Shown here in pieces: positions 35,891-46,585 of a stretch of 64,000 nucleotides of DNA (positions within the stretch are counted from its first letter, which is position 1; every line of letters starts with the position of its first letter). Where the stretch lies: assembly GCA_009733575.1 (NCBI GenBank), contig ML769435.1:189012-253011 (forward strand). The letters are read 5' to 3'. The translations under genes and the position numbers were made by a program. Origin of the DNA: Gymnopus androsaceus JB14 (Eukaryota; Basidiomycota; Agaricomycetes; Agaricales; Omphalotaceae). The notes under the pieces are model-generated. The model did not search any database. It was not told the DNA's origin and worked only from the letters and a program-made list of their open reading frames with translations.

Positions 35891-36283
35891 TACGAAACCT
35901 TTACGTTTGAAGTTGTTTACTGCTTCAACTGCATCAGGTACTGACAGTTTCCTTATTTCCGTTACTGTTTGATCCGTTATTTCTTCGTCGTCGGTTGTTA
36001 GGGACCCAAGTCCGTAATTCTCCGATTGCTCAAGAGTTGTTCAATGTCTGAATGCAATTAACCAGCCATTCTGAGGAATTCAGGGCAAACCTTACAGGGT
36101 TTTCAGTCTTTTTTGGAGATGGCAAAATGGGAGTAGATTCAGGTGTATTTATCATGTATGAAATACCAATATCTACATATATAGAACTGTCCATGTCCGA
36201 AACTGACTGAGACTCAACAGGACCTGCATTCACTGTTGAGATTTCACAAAACCCCAGAGCTTCCCAAGCTCTGCTTGATCTTC

Positions 36284-37102
36284 CTAGTTCAATGCCGTAA
36301 ATGCCTGACGTATTGTTTCTCTTTTATTCGGGCAGTCCCTTTTCATATGTCCAGGTTGTCCACACCCGAAACATTTGAATGGGCCTCGTGCTCTGCCTCG
36401 GTCTAACTCCATTGGTTGGCCACTTCCTCCATAGGTGACGCCGGTTCCATCCTGTCGATGAGGTTGTGGTGTTTGTGGGGTTGCTTTAGGTGCCTGCACC
36501 TGAGTCTGAGGAGTGGTTTTTGGGGTGGAGTGCCATGAGTTGGTGTTTCCGAAGCCCCAATTTCTGGTTGCTTCATTTCTTCGATGCCAAAGGTTGTTGA
36601 GTTCAACAGTTCTTATCTTCCAGCTTTGGAAGGTAGTTGGGAGATTACCGATGCTACAGATACTGTCAATAATGGGTTTGCTTACTGTGCATTCTATTTT
36701 CTGTAGAACGTGTGGAGCATCTTTGTTGTACTGCGTCGTATTGACCAGTACTTCAAAGTGTTCAAAGAACGTTGAAACCGTCTCGTCTTTTCCTTGACGA
36801 GCTCTTTCAAATTTCTCTCTGGCATTGGCATGTCTTGCCGTATCCAGATACCTTTCATTGGGTATAGCAATAAACTCGGCCCAAGTTGAGTTCCAATGTA
36901 GTCTGGCATAGTTATACTCTTGTTGGTAGTAATTCTCTACCCAGTCTCGTACTTTCTCTCCTTCCATATAGGAGAGAGCAATGTTGATCCGTTCTGTGTC
37001 AGTTCGGACTTTGTTCTTTTCTTCACTCAGCCATATGCTGAGTTTTCTCTTCCATTCCTGGTAACTCTCTTTCTTGCCTTTAAACATCGGCGGTTCCTTC
37101 AA
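36284..37102 (-). CDS. Gypsy gag with CCHC zinc knuckle (272 aa)
   Basis: Nucleocapsid/capsid protein: MKEPPMFKGKKESYQEWKRK at the start, a Gag capsid-like helical region, a Pro/Gln-rich spacer, then the knuckle CFGCGQPGHMKRDC (C-x2-C-x4-H-x4-C complete). It is open over its full length. The gag-pol junction behind it is broken by a stop and a frame change around 36283-36230. Confidence 0.85.
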   Translation of the reverse strand: MKEPPMFKGKKESYQEWKRKLSIWLSEEKNKVRTDTERINIALSYMEGEKVRDWVENYYQQEYNYARLHWNSTWAEFIAIPNERYLDTARHANAREKFERARQGKDETVSTFFEHFEVLVNTTQYNKDAPHVLQKIECTVSKPIIDSICSIGNLPTTFQSWKIRTVELNNLWHRRNEATRNWGFGNTNSWHSTPKTTPQTQVQAPKATPQTPQPHRQDGTGVTYGGSGQPMELDRGRARGPFKCFGCGQPGHMKRDCPNKRETIRQAFTALN

Positions 37103-37995
37103 GAGAGATTTTCCAGTAATGGAAACTGAAGAGGTGGGTGGATTGATTCAGAGTTCTTCAGGTTCTTCTCCTGGTGCAATGATCGCAAATCCTCTATCTC
37201 GGAGGAAGCTTATCATCTCATCGAATTGAGATGGTGGAGCGTGTTGTGACACATTAGGGTTGGTTTGTGGAATGGGTGGTACGTATGAGTCCCGAAGTTT
37301 GGGATGTTCATAGGGATCATTTCGGAGGGGATGAAGAACAAGATCTTTGTCCTTGTTGAGACATAGTGGTTATGGTTGGTGGTGGAAGGGTAGTAGGTGT
37401 AGTAGTTTGGTCGGATGGAGTAGGAGGTCTGGAATTACAAGCTCGATAAGTCGTACGATCCAGAATGGTGAGAGGTGAATGTGATCAACAACTCTTGGAA
37501 TATAAAATGATGAAAAGAAGGATAAAAGAAAATAGAAAAGGTGGAGGAATAGGAATGTAATAAAATGAATATAACGCAAATGCATAAAGGTTGTGTGAAG
37601 AGTGTTCACAAACAGTCTTTGCACTTGTCTTGCTGACTTAACACGGCTCTCCGACTAGGAATGGAGCAATGTCCCATGCGCTATGACCCCTCTCCGAAGA
37701 TTGGTTATCAGTCAAAAGCTTTCAACTGTCAGTACTACGAGTTGGGCTCAACGTTACTCGTGTTGTACTATAGGTGCTTATAAGTCTAATTGGGTGTAAA
37801 GATCTGTAAGGCAAAAGGTTGGTAGAATGGTGAGCATAGTGTGTGGGATGAGAAAATTATGATTGCATAGTGTGGAATACAAAACATGAAATTTTGAGTA
37901 GCAAGAGATCACAACAATGTCGAAGAGTACTGTCGACCAGTTATCAACAACGAGCAACTATCCGTGACGAGTGGAAGAGAGTAGCTTCAATTTTC

Positions 37996-38443
37996 TGTCA
38001 GCGACTAGTTCCCCACAACACGAGGTACCAGGCGTTACAACTTCCGACTTAGGCAAAGACAAGAATGATGAGGAAAAGAGAAGAAGATGATATTGAGAAC
38101 TAGGAGGTATTGACAAGATTGAAGCTAAGGACTAAGCTACAGCTACAACTACTATATATACTAAAGTACAAACCCTAGACCCTAAGCCCTATACCCTAAC
38201 CATGCAGTAACAATGCATGAAACAATGAAAGACAACAAGTAAACAACAATAAGTAATGATAGGTCGATCACACAAGTATGGACATGCTAGCATGTGTTAT
38301 GATCAAAAACAATCATACTCTGATCAACAGAACCTAATTGCACGTCTAAACAGGCGCGCGCTTATATAGATGTACAAGGGTAAATAAAGGAAAATGATAA
38401 GGAATAACATCATGTGTCTGATAAGATAAGAATGTTCGTAACA
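37996..38443 (-). repeat. 5' LTR of the gypsy element (448 bp)
   Basis: Partner of 31840-32286. Immediately inside it the minus strand reads GAAAATTGAAGC, which I do not recognise as a standard tRNA primer site; self-priming or a worn site are both possible. Confidence 0.9.
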
Positions 38444-38448
38444 CTTAG

Positions 38449-38877
38449 TATTCTGAACTCAAACTATACTGTATAGTTTTGACTGTGAGCTCATGAGGGG
38501 GTCTCGAACTAGGCTGAATTAAGAGTTGTAATGCATAACTAACACATTTAAAATTCAAATTTTGCGAAATAGTAATGCAATTTTCAAAAAATTACCCAAA
38601 ATGGCAGTAAAAGAAAAAACACAAATTAACTCAATTTAGACAAAACTTGTGAAATTGAAGTTTGGCCATAACATGTAACACCCACTGAACTTATGGTTGA
38701 AACTATACAGTAGCATCAATGAGAAACTTACTTTGCTCACTGGCTGTGCATGGAGCCATGGGTGTCAGGGTGAGTGAAGCAAACCCAATGATTGTATCAG
38801 AACAGCAACACACTGGTGTGCAATTCCTGAGTGGCCCATGTCTGAATTCAGACATGGGTCTGAAAAGAGGTTCCATG
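38449..38877. other. No gene recognised
   Basis: Spacer between the gypsy element and the right long TIR. It contains a short imperfect palindrome, CCCATGTCTGAATTCAGACA (38835). Nothing else. Confidence 0.35.
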
Positions 38878-39762
38878 ACCATTGTTCTGGGTAGCTAGCC
38901 CCAAAAAAGGAAGGAAAAGAAAAAAAAAGGAAGAGGATTATAGATTTTTTTCTCACTTATCTGAAGTGTGGATAAAGGCAGAGAGAGGCTTAGAGTCAAT
39001 TAGTTTTGAATATCTGGCCCTGCAGGAGCGGAACAGCTGTACTGGAGCTGACTGAAAGAGTGGAGCATGTACCACTGTAGCAATGAGATCCCAGGTCTCC
39101 AATCATTCAACTACATATAACTTGAGGTTATCCTTGCATGTAGTTTAAGAAAATAGAGCCCCAATAGAGCCTTCAAATTATCATGAAAGAACTGTAATGG
39201 CCAAAATTTTGGCAGATTTCATTGCTCAAAGAGGTCCAAGATCAAGAAAAACAGTAGATTCAAAGGGAAGATATACAGGACAATTCTACATTCTTCTACA
39301 AGCAAATTTAGTGAAAGAAAGGATTGTAAAGCAAGCTAAAAGATACATAAGTAGCCAAAGTTATCTGTAACTTATCTGCAATTGCAGCTTTTTGGACGCT
39401 CTCAGTGGGTACCATTGCATATAATATTCATACTATGTGTATAGTGCTAGGAACTCCCCATATTATTTTTGTGATTTACCAGAATATTCTGGTCATTGGC
39501 AATGCATTAAGCCTTCGTGCATGTTATCTGTGTGCAGATAACATGCAGATAGCAGCTGTGGGAACCCAGAAATATCATTGGTCAGCCGGAATTTTGGTGC
39601 CTTTGGATCTGCCGGCCGTCAGCTCCCCAGGTCTTGACCCAAAATAACGGGAAAGTTACAACATGACATCATGGCCATCAACTTTCAAGTGCCGTTCATG
39701 TGAGTTACACAATGAATGGGAGGCACCTGGTTTCCAGGTGCCTCACAGGAATGCCCCCGGTG
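38878..39762 (-). repeat. Right long terminal inverted repeat of the 16.5-kb insertion
   Basis: Inverse copy of 23284-24170 with scattered transitions, keeping the same subterminal hairpins. Contains the open frame 39197-39370 on the + strand. Confidence 0.85.
39197..39370 (+). CDS. Short open frame in right TIR, 57 aa, unidentified
   Basis: MAKILADFIAQRGPRSRK start, as in the left TIR copy, ending SSQSYL. Protein identity between the two arms is high over ~53 residues. That may only reflect DNA identity of the arms. Unknown function. Confidence 0.3.
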   Translation: MAKILADFIAQRGPRSRKTVDSKGRYTGQFYILLQANLVKERIVKQAKRYISSQSYL

Positions 39763-42609
39763 TATCCGAATGATAGTCATTTATGCAGAATATGCTGAAA
39801 AGAATGGTATGTTAGTAGCACTGGACCAGGAGAAAGTGTATGATAAGGTCGCCCATGACTACCTGTGGCGAACAATGGACCAGTTCGCATTCCCAGAATC
39901 ATTCACATCAATGGTAAAAAGCTTGTATGAAAATGCTCATACCAAAGTAATGGTGAATGGTTATTTGAGCTCGGAATACAAAGTGACAAGGGGAGTATCG
40001 CCAGGGGGACCCAATGTCATGCCTTCTATTCGACCTGGTAATAGAGCCTCTGGCGGCTTCACTCCGGAAATCAGGCCTAAAAGGATACAGTGAAATTCCC
40101 GGGGTGGAGACAAAATTGATAGCGAACCTCTTTGCTGATGACACAACGGTTTTCCTAGCGGAAGACAATGACTTTGAGGACCTTGAAAAGATACTTGACA
40201 GATGGTGCACAGCATCTACAGCAGTCTTTAATATTGCAAAGACACAGATCCTACCAATCGGTGAGAAGGAGTACAGAATGCAGATAATAACAAACCAGGG
40301 AGCATCACAGGATTGACAAAAGATTCCCCAAAATATCCACATTGCAGTACAAGATGAAGTTTTCAGGATCCTAGGAGTATGGTATGGGCATGGTGACCAG
40401 AGCAGTGCCGCATGGACAAACCAACTTGAGAAGATAGACAAGTCACTAGCGAACTGGGAAAGAAGTAACCCTACAATGGACAGGTGTAAGAAGATTGTAC
40501 AAATGGTGATTGGCGGAATGACACAATACCTCACCCAGGTCCAAGGGATGCTGAAACGTATCGAGAAAAAACTAAAGAAAAGGATAAGACAGTTTCTTTG
40601 GGCGGAAAAGAAGCTCAGTCCAGTGAACTTTGAGACCCTTCTAGCGAGCAAGAGTGAGGGAGGTCAGGAGGCTCTGGATATTGAAGCCAGAAACTTGGCA
40701 ATTGAGGTAATGTGGCTGAAGTCATACTTTGGAGTATGGGATAGCTGACCCGTCTGGGGAGAAGTAGCAGATGCAATGCTTGCAGGGCCAAAGGCAACAC
40801 CAGGAGCAGAGAAAAACGTGGACCCTGAAGTCAAACACAGTTTTTTCACTCAATCATGGAATACAAAGATATTAGCGCTCCCCAAAACCCTGCAGAGACT
40901 GTTAAAGACGGCCAAGAAAGTGGGGATGAGAATGGAAGGAAGAAACTTCTCCAGGGAAATTCAGTGAGAACGTGACATATGGTACCATGATGATGCATTG
41001 CCACTAATTTGACTTCTGAACAACTCAAGGGCAGCTCATTGCCTGAGGAAAAATCATGGAGTTAAAACAGTAGGCCAGGTGGAAAAGCTAGCAGGCTTCC
41101 TGGAAGAAGTCCAACACATCCTTTGGGATGAGTGTGAATGCCACAACTGTGTTGAAGCAGATGAGAACCTAGGCTGTCAAAACCCCCATGCCTGTTTCTC
41201 CAAAGCAAAAGAACTACTTGATACACTCATGCCGGAAGTGGGATCCACGGTTCCCAAACCAAGAGGAATTGGAGAGCGCACCCGAGACCCATGATGGGTG
41301 GGAAGAGATCAACTTGCGAGTAACAACCCTTGGGACCCTACAAGACACCTTCAGAATCTTTACCAAGGGAAACATATGCAAAGAAACAGTACCAATTAAT
41401 CCAAGAGACAAATGCAACCCAGGAGAGTCACCAGTCATGGTGACCATTGCCAGAGTTGAGGCCAAGAAGGGAGAAGTTGAAGCACGAAGTGGTACAGGGA
41501 TGCTGATAAAGACCCGGGACAGCGAGCAAGAGAGGGCATACCAAACACCAGAACGATATGGCCAAAATGCGGAGGCGGGAGAACTCTTTGGTATTCTCAG
41601 AGCTGTCAAAGAAGCCAAAACAGATAAACCACTCAACATTGAAGTACAGAGAAAAACAACAGTTAATCTGCTAACAAATAAGGCAGTGGAACTCAAAGAC
41701 CGAGGGTACGTAGGTGTGCCAAACAAGAAGATAATCCAAGAGGTAATGGAGAATATCAGGAATCGGAAGCACCGAACTTTTATACGGGAAAGTAAAAAAG
41801 GAAACACCGAGGAGAAAAGAAGAGCCTCGAAGGCTAAGCAAAAAGCAAAGAAAGGACTCCACATGAATGAGGAAATGGGCCCAGAGGAGATGAAGGACCC
41901 AAAAATGGGACAGTCAGGTATTAAATTGCTAAAGGCAAGCCAATGCATTAGTGTACAAAGCCATCCGAGAGCAACAAATGAAAAAGTATAATGCAAACAT
42001 CGCAAAAGCCCAAGTGTCAATGAGAAGGTTGCATAAAAAGAACCCAACAAGAGATGAGATTTGGAAGGGAATCCGTCATAAAGACCTATCGAGAGAAACC
42101 TGGTATTTCCTGACAATGCTGACCCACGATGACTGTATGATAGAATGAATTGGAGCAATTGATAAACCAGAATTATGGGAGCAAGCAAGGTGCAGGAGGT
42201 GCCAAACCACGGAGTCATCAACACACATCTTGACAGAGTGCCAATGCAACAGGCAAGAGGTAATATGGAATCTAGCAAAAGAAATATGGGAGAAAAAGGG
42301 TTACCAATGGCGGAAACCAGACCTCGGAGATATACTCACCTGTGCCCTCCCAAAGTTCAGCAAGAACAAAAACGGCCAAGGAGACTCGAGGCTCTACCAG
42401 ATACTGATATCGGAATCAGCGAGACTTGTCTGGCTAATTCGAAACAACAGGGTTATTAACAAAAGAGCCCAGGAGATGTCAGCAATGGAGGTCAAGAACC
42501 AATGGATAGCCGTAATGGATAAACAGTTAACTCTAGACTGGGATATGATGCACCCAAGGTTCGAGAAAAAAGCGCTGCCCAAAAACCTGGGAAGGGGTCC
42601 TCCACAATG
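39763..42609 (+). pseudogene. LINE retrotransposon, 3' part (RT core, RNase H, C-terminal zinc region)
   Basis: Continues the protein broken at 23283: RMIVIYAEYAE, ALDQEKVYDKVAHDYLW, then the RT active site LFADDTTVF (about 40126-40150, both Asp present) in a shifted frame. Next is the thumb region, a Cys-rich segment, and an RNase H-like domain (41188-41991; GQNAEAGELFGIL, EDRG-type KDRGYVGVPNKK). One of its acidic positions appears lost (QRKTT where a DSK-type motif is usual). A C-terminal CRRCQTTESSTHILTEC zinc-like region and tail end at 42609. At least four frame changes. The long minus-strand frames here (42278-41214, 40651-39908) are shadows. Confidence 0.8.
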
Positions 42610-42659
42610 AAAAGGAACTGCAGGAGTACTGGATGAGTTCTAAGAGTGAGGTTTTAGTG

Positions 42660-42925
42660 GGTATTCAGCCGGATTAGGAGAAAGGTAGGTTGGGGTAGAA
42701 ATGGAAGAGGGAGTTTGAGAGAAGGAATCCGGCTACACGAGTCCCACACTCTGTGCATAAATGCATTTCCTCGCGGTGATCCGACTGAGCAATCAGATGA
42801 CATGCTAACCTGAAAAGGCGCACCACAAGAGTCATCTCTAACCAGGTTTGAATCCCTGGTCTCAATCTAGCAGGCAAAGGAGAGCGACTATGTCATCTTG
42901 ACCTGAGCCATTACTGCTCCACCAA
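42660..42925 (-). mobile_element. Possible tRNA-derived SINE / LINE tail with A- and B-box
   Basis: On the minus strand TGGCTCAGGTC (42910-42900) resembles a pol III A box. About 50 bp on, GATTCAAACCT within a CCAGG/CCTGG stem (42861-42842) resembles a B box/T arm. The spacing is tRNA-like. A 16-A run follows on the + strand at 42924-42939, which could equally be the LINE poly(A) tail. It does not fold into a normal tRNA by eye. Confidence 0.35.
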
Positions 42926-43174
42926 AAAAAAAAAAAAAATTTTTTTGATTGTTCTCATATTTTTTGCTATCCATCACTCACAAAGAATTGACACAAATAG
43001 TTCTCATTAGTGTGATTGAGATAGAGGACAATATCAATTTCGTTCATACTTTCTCCGAGTCCAACAGATGCCATGGAGAGGAAGCCTCAATTTTCTGACG
43101 AATACACGATTTGGAAAGCTTATTAAAACTCAAATTACTATCAGTTGATTTCAGTTTTGACTACAATTACAACA

Positions 43175-45289
43175 CTACAACAATTTAAGCAGATGTAGGT
43201 CATGCTCCTTCGCAATAAGACCTCCCCTTTTCACTTCATCATGCCAAACTATACTCATGTCCATTGATATATCTGCCGGATACCATGCTTCCCCAACTCT
43301 TCCACTCCAATCAAAGTCAATTAAACATCATACCATCTTTTGTCTGAATAATATCCAGTAGTCACAGATCACCAAACACATAGCCATCATTGTGCAGGTG
43401 GCGAATCGCTTTGTCTACTTGTTGAACAGCAGCAGATGAAATCGGAGTATTGTCAATACCATCTTCCTCAGCGACGTAATCCATAACAACAACATACAGA
43501 TCCCCAACATCAGTGACCTTTTGACAATGGTAAAGTTCTGGTGCCAATGGAGGCTCATGCTTGGTCAGCAGTGTGTGGGCCTCTTCGCAATAAGACAGCA
43601 TGAACTTCACAACGACTAGGCATGTCAATGATTTGCCTGTGTTATCTGACCAAGACATATCTGCATGAAACACCATCTTTGTGCTATATTGGGAGGCTAG
43701 CTGCGAGGTGGATAAAAGTGTGCAATGGTGACCATCCCAGACAAAGGCCTTCCAAAAAGGGAACATTTGAGGGAGGGAAGAAGGGTGTACAGTTCTGGAT
43801 GTAGATACAGCAGGCAATGCTAGAGGAAATGCTTGTTCAGTGCAATTTATGCAAAATATGAGCTTGGAGGATGTACACTTAACACTATGGGGAAGCTCAA
43901 GATTGGAATAAAATTTGGACAAATCACCTGAGCATATCTTGAGAGCACAGAACATTTTCACAACCTCTCGTACAGCAACATTGAGGACAGATCGCTCTCC
44001 TCCTTGCCGACCAAGCATTGACCCCATGCATATATAATCTGTGAGTTTTTGCGTATATAAGCAATCTGCAAAGACCGCACCAGCAACAGACATATGGGAC
44101 CCCTCATATGCAACAAGAAATGCAGGGCAACATGAAGAGGCAGCAATAAAAGAATACTATGGGCGCACTCAGCAAGATGAGCCATTCCTAGTTGAATGAA
44201 AAAAGACATTTGGGCTAGAACAAACAGAGGCATAATAAGCATCTATTTGGTCAGCAGCATTGCATCCACCTTTGGCAATCTTGTTCTTGATTTCATGAAG
44301 ACCACTGTATGCCTTTGGATTGTTCGGAAGTTTAGTGCAAAAGACAGAAATGTTGCCATCGGGATTAGCACTCCTGGCTCCTCTGAGCAGTATAGATTCT
44401 GTCACCCAGAATATCATTAGTTCCTCCAAGTCAAGTTGTCAATCCCCTTCGTTGGGATAAAAAGAGGTCAAGATCTCAATAAATCTGTAGGCTTGATTGA
44501 GCTGCGCGGCGGTAAAGACAACGTCGGATGAATTTTCATTCATAAGGCGGATGAATTTAGCAAAAACGGGATGAAATATTGTGATATTAGGCGGTGAAAG
44601 TTCAAGGGGACAGTGGTTGAAAATGGCTCCAAGGTTTGTCTTTGTCTGGGTTTTGCGCAATCTGTTGTTTTTAGTGCCAGTAGACGGAGAGTCTTGTTTT
44701 CGGCCTGCAGTGACCACTTCTTCCCTGGCTACATAGAGTCTGTGAGTAATGATCTGACTGAATATAGAGCCAGCAGCCAACTAGGTAGAGCGCTGTTTTC
44801 ATCGACAGCATGCAACCTATTAGGGGTGGGTGTTATGGGTTCAAATACTGGAATCGAGAATGCTATCAGGGGATGCTTAAGGAATGGAGGGATAATGATA
44901 TGCACACGCAACAAGAATCATAGATATCTGACCCTCTGGCCCATGGATCTCGCTAGCATAATCCGCCCTCTTTTTGAGTTCTGTTATTTTGCTTGGAAAG
45001 GTGCTTTTGCCAGTGTTCCAGGTTCGCAGAATAGATACAGGATCCACAAGCTGAATGAATAATGAGTGGCAGCTGACAGAGATGGAGAGTAAAGTCAACA
45101 GACCAGCCAGTATTGCTCAACCCTAAGCTTCAACCCCTTAGGCGCCTTCACTGTCTCCAATGCATTTTCTTCGAGTACTGCGACAGGGATCCCTTCTTGA
45201 ACATTCAGGGAATAACAGCCATAATATTCTAGTTTCTGTTCCTCATCAACCTTTTGGATTAGGATTGGATATGAAATTTTAGTCATCAT
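43175..45289 (-). pseudogene. Kinase-fold protein with possible nuclease-like N-terminal part, broken
   Basis: Minus-strand exons: 45289-45095 (MMTKISYPILIQKVDEEQ), about 45060-44877, 44780-44439 (PPNITIFHPVFAKFIRLM), 44420-44170 (contains LHEIKNKIAKGGCNAADQ, an E-x-K plus Gly-Gly...Q pattern as in PD-(D/E)xK-type domains fused to fungal kinase-like proteins) and 44093-43362. The last carries kinase-fold features: VVVKFM, PELYHC, YVVVMDYV, HLHNDGYVFGDL. After a stop and a one-base slip the DFD-type motif follows (LIDFDWSGRVGEAWYP, about 43325-43280), to a stop at 43175. This architecture is common in large Agaricomycete families of unknown role. The DNA is damaged in several places, so not functional as read. 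Confidence 0.6.
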
Positions 45290-45713
45290 GGTTGACTTGA
45301 AAGTGAAAGCCGGATCAAGTTGTGTACTTTCTGCCCCTCATATGTGATTTGATTGTTCCAAAAGGAGATCATTGATGGCATAAGTGGCCAAAGAGCTCCG
45401 GATGTTCCCCAAGCAATAAACAAAGCACAAGTCCATCAAAGCTAACAAGCTCAGGAGCTCAGGTATGGAGGTTCAGGTAGAGGAAAAATAAGACCTGTAT
45501 TTATTTGGTAGACTAAGTACAGAGCACCAATTAAAAAGTAATACCAGAGTACTAAGAGTACTAATGAGATGGGGGTGGCACAACAGAGGCAAGGGTGGGC
45601 AGTATGAGGGCAAGATTAGTCTGTACTATTATTTAAGAACATAGCTGCCCTTCCGCCGTTTATCCAATTCTTCACCAAATGAGCCAGGTGCACATGCATG
45701 TTGAAAGTGAGTG
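45290..45713. other. No gene recognised
   Basis: Upstream flank of the broken kinase-fold gene. No open frame of note. Confidence 0.35.
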
Positions 45714-46054
45714 CATCAGGAAAAATGGTCTGGGCCAAGGATAGCCTAGGTAACCTAAGCCTCCTAGGTTACAGGGGCTGGACTTGGGATGGCCTAGGCA
45801 GCCTAGGCCTCCTAGGTTACCTAGGACTATCTCAGGCTGCCTGAGGTTTCCCCAGGGTTCTTCCAGGTTTCCTCAGGTTTTCTCAGGTTTCTCAGGTTTT
45901 CTCAGGTGACTCAGGTTGTCAAAAGTCCACCCCTAATTCCTAGGTCATCCTAAAGGAACCTAGGCAACCTAGGTGGCCTAGGTGGCCTAGGTGTCTTCGA
46001 GTTACCTTGAGGTTAACTTCAGGCCATCCAAGGCCCAAACAGTTTTTCCTGATG
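45714..46054. mobile_element. CATCAG-end element, CCTAGG-word type (a3)
   Basis: Ends CATCAGGAAAAATGG and CAGTTTTTCCTGATG. The interior has GCCTAGG/CCTAGGC arrays in both halves and a centre of repeated CTCAGGTTT words (45845-45920). Third member with 20423 and 24953. It ends 17 bp before the copia 5' LTR. Confidence 0.75.
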
Positions 46055-46071
46055 TGGTGACAAGTAACAAA

Positions 46072-46434
46072 TGTTGGAATATCAAAGGTAAATATATCTT
46101 ATTGAACTATACATGGAACGCTTTCTCGTAGTATCCCCTTGTTTGTATCACCATCCCATGCACTCCACTGTTATCATCTCACAGACTCCACTCAGTCTCT
46201 TGCTGTATCCACTTGCTCTCTTGTAGTACTCACTTCGCCATATGCATAGTAGCCACAAGTATTCATACAGTAGCCACTTTCCTGATATATCATTTGTACT
46301 TAGGACTGTATATAAGCTTATGTAATTTACCCTGTAATAACACCGTCGTCCCCCATCAATCTGTGTGATTGCTACTACTAAGTCCTGTGTGGACTTACTG
46401 CTGCTACTTCCTATTTAGGAATATAACTCTAATA
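46072..46434 (+). repeat. 5' LTR of the copia element
   Basis: Matches 51570-51932 with a small number of differences, mostly transitions. Confidence 0.9.
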
Positions 46435-46446
46435 GTTTATGGGCCC
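46435..46446 (+). promoter_or_regulatory. Copia primer-binding site, half-tRNA type
   Basis: GTTTATGGGCCC directly follows the 5' LTR. It is close to the complement of a methionine-tRNA anticodon arm (GGGCnCATAACC), the internal primer used by Drosophila copia. The older copia remnant has GGTTATGGGCCCC in the same position (25792). Confidence 0.55.
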
Positions 46447-46585
46447 TGGCCTTAACCATTGACGCATCATATTGCCGTAACCCTTGTTCATGCCACCCAG
46501 GCCAGCTCCATCACCTCTACAAACTTGACAGGGGATTAAGGCATCAGAACAAGCACCACCAGTAACTTGACAATGTTTCATTGCA

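Larger units (their letters stand above)
31840..38443 (-). mobile_element. Ty3/gypsy chromovirus-type retrotransposon with both LTRs
   Basis: Two LTRs (31840-32286 and 37996-38443) enclose gag and pol on the minus strand. CTTAG flanks the element on both sides (31835-31839, 38444-38448). Order in transcription: LTR, gag, protease, RT, RNase H, integrase, chromodomain, polypurine tract, LTR. Several stops and frameshifts make it non-autonomous now, but its overall structure is complete. Confidence 0.92.
23284..39762. mobile_element. 16.5-kb insertion with ~0.89-kb terminal inverted repeats, splitting the LINE
   Basis: The two ends are inverted copies (23284-24170 and 38878-39762), beginning ACCGGGGGCATTCC and ending GGAATGCCCCCGGTG. 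TATC flanks both sides (23280-23283, 39763-39766), and the LINE protein continues exactly across the insertion, so the outer boundaries are firm. The ~14.7-kb loop contains a copia remnant, a gypsy element and at least seven foldback elements, but no transposase that I recognise. It is either a large foldback/composite transposon that later collected nested insertions, or a smaller long-TIR element whose loop was enlarged. Confidence 0.75.

Noticed and set aside
23284..39762. Starship-type giant element or Helitron
   Set aside because: No DUF3435-like tyrosine recombinase, no Rep/Hel domain, and the ends are long inverted repeats, which neither class has.
39908..40651. 247-codon minus-strand open frame
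   Set aside because: Antisense shadow of the LINE reverse-transcriptase core, whose sense strand has the FADD motif.
41214..42278. 354-codon minus-strand open frame
   Set aside because: It lies exactly antisense to the RNase H/C-terminal region of the LINE; the sense strand carries recognisable motifs and the antisense has none.
42840..42912. Functional tRNA gene
   Set aside because: A- and B-box-like words are present but acceptor and anticodon stems do not form by eye.
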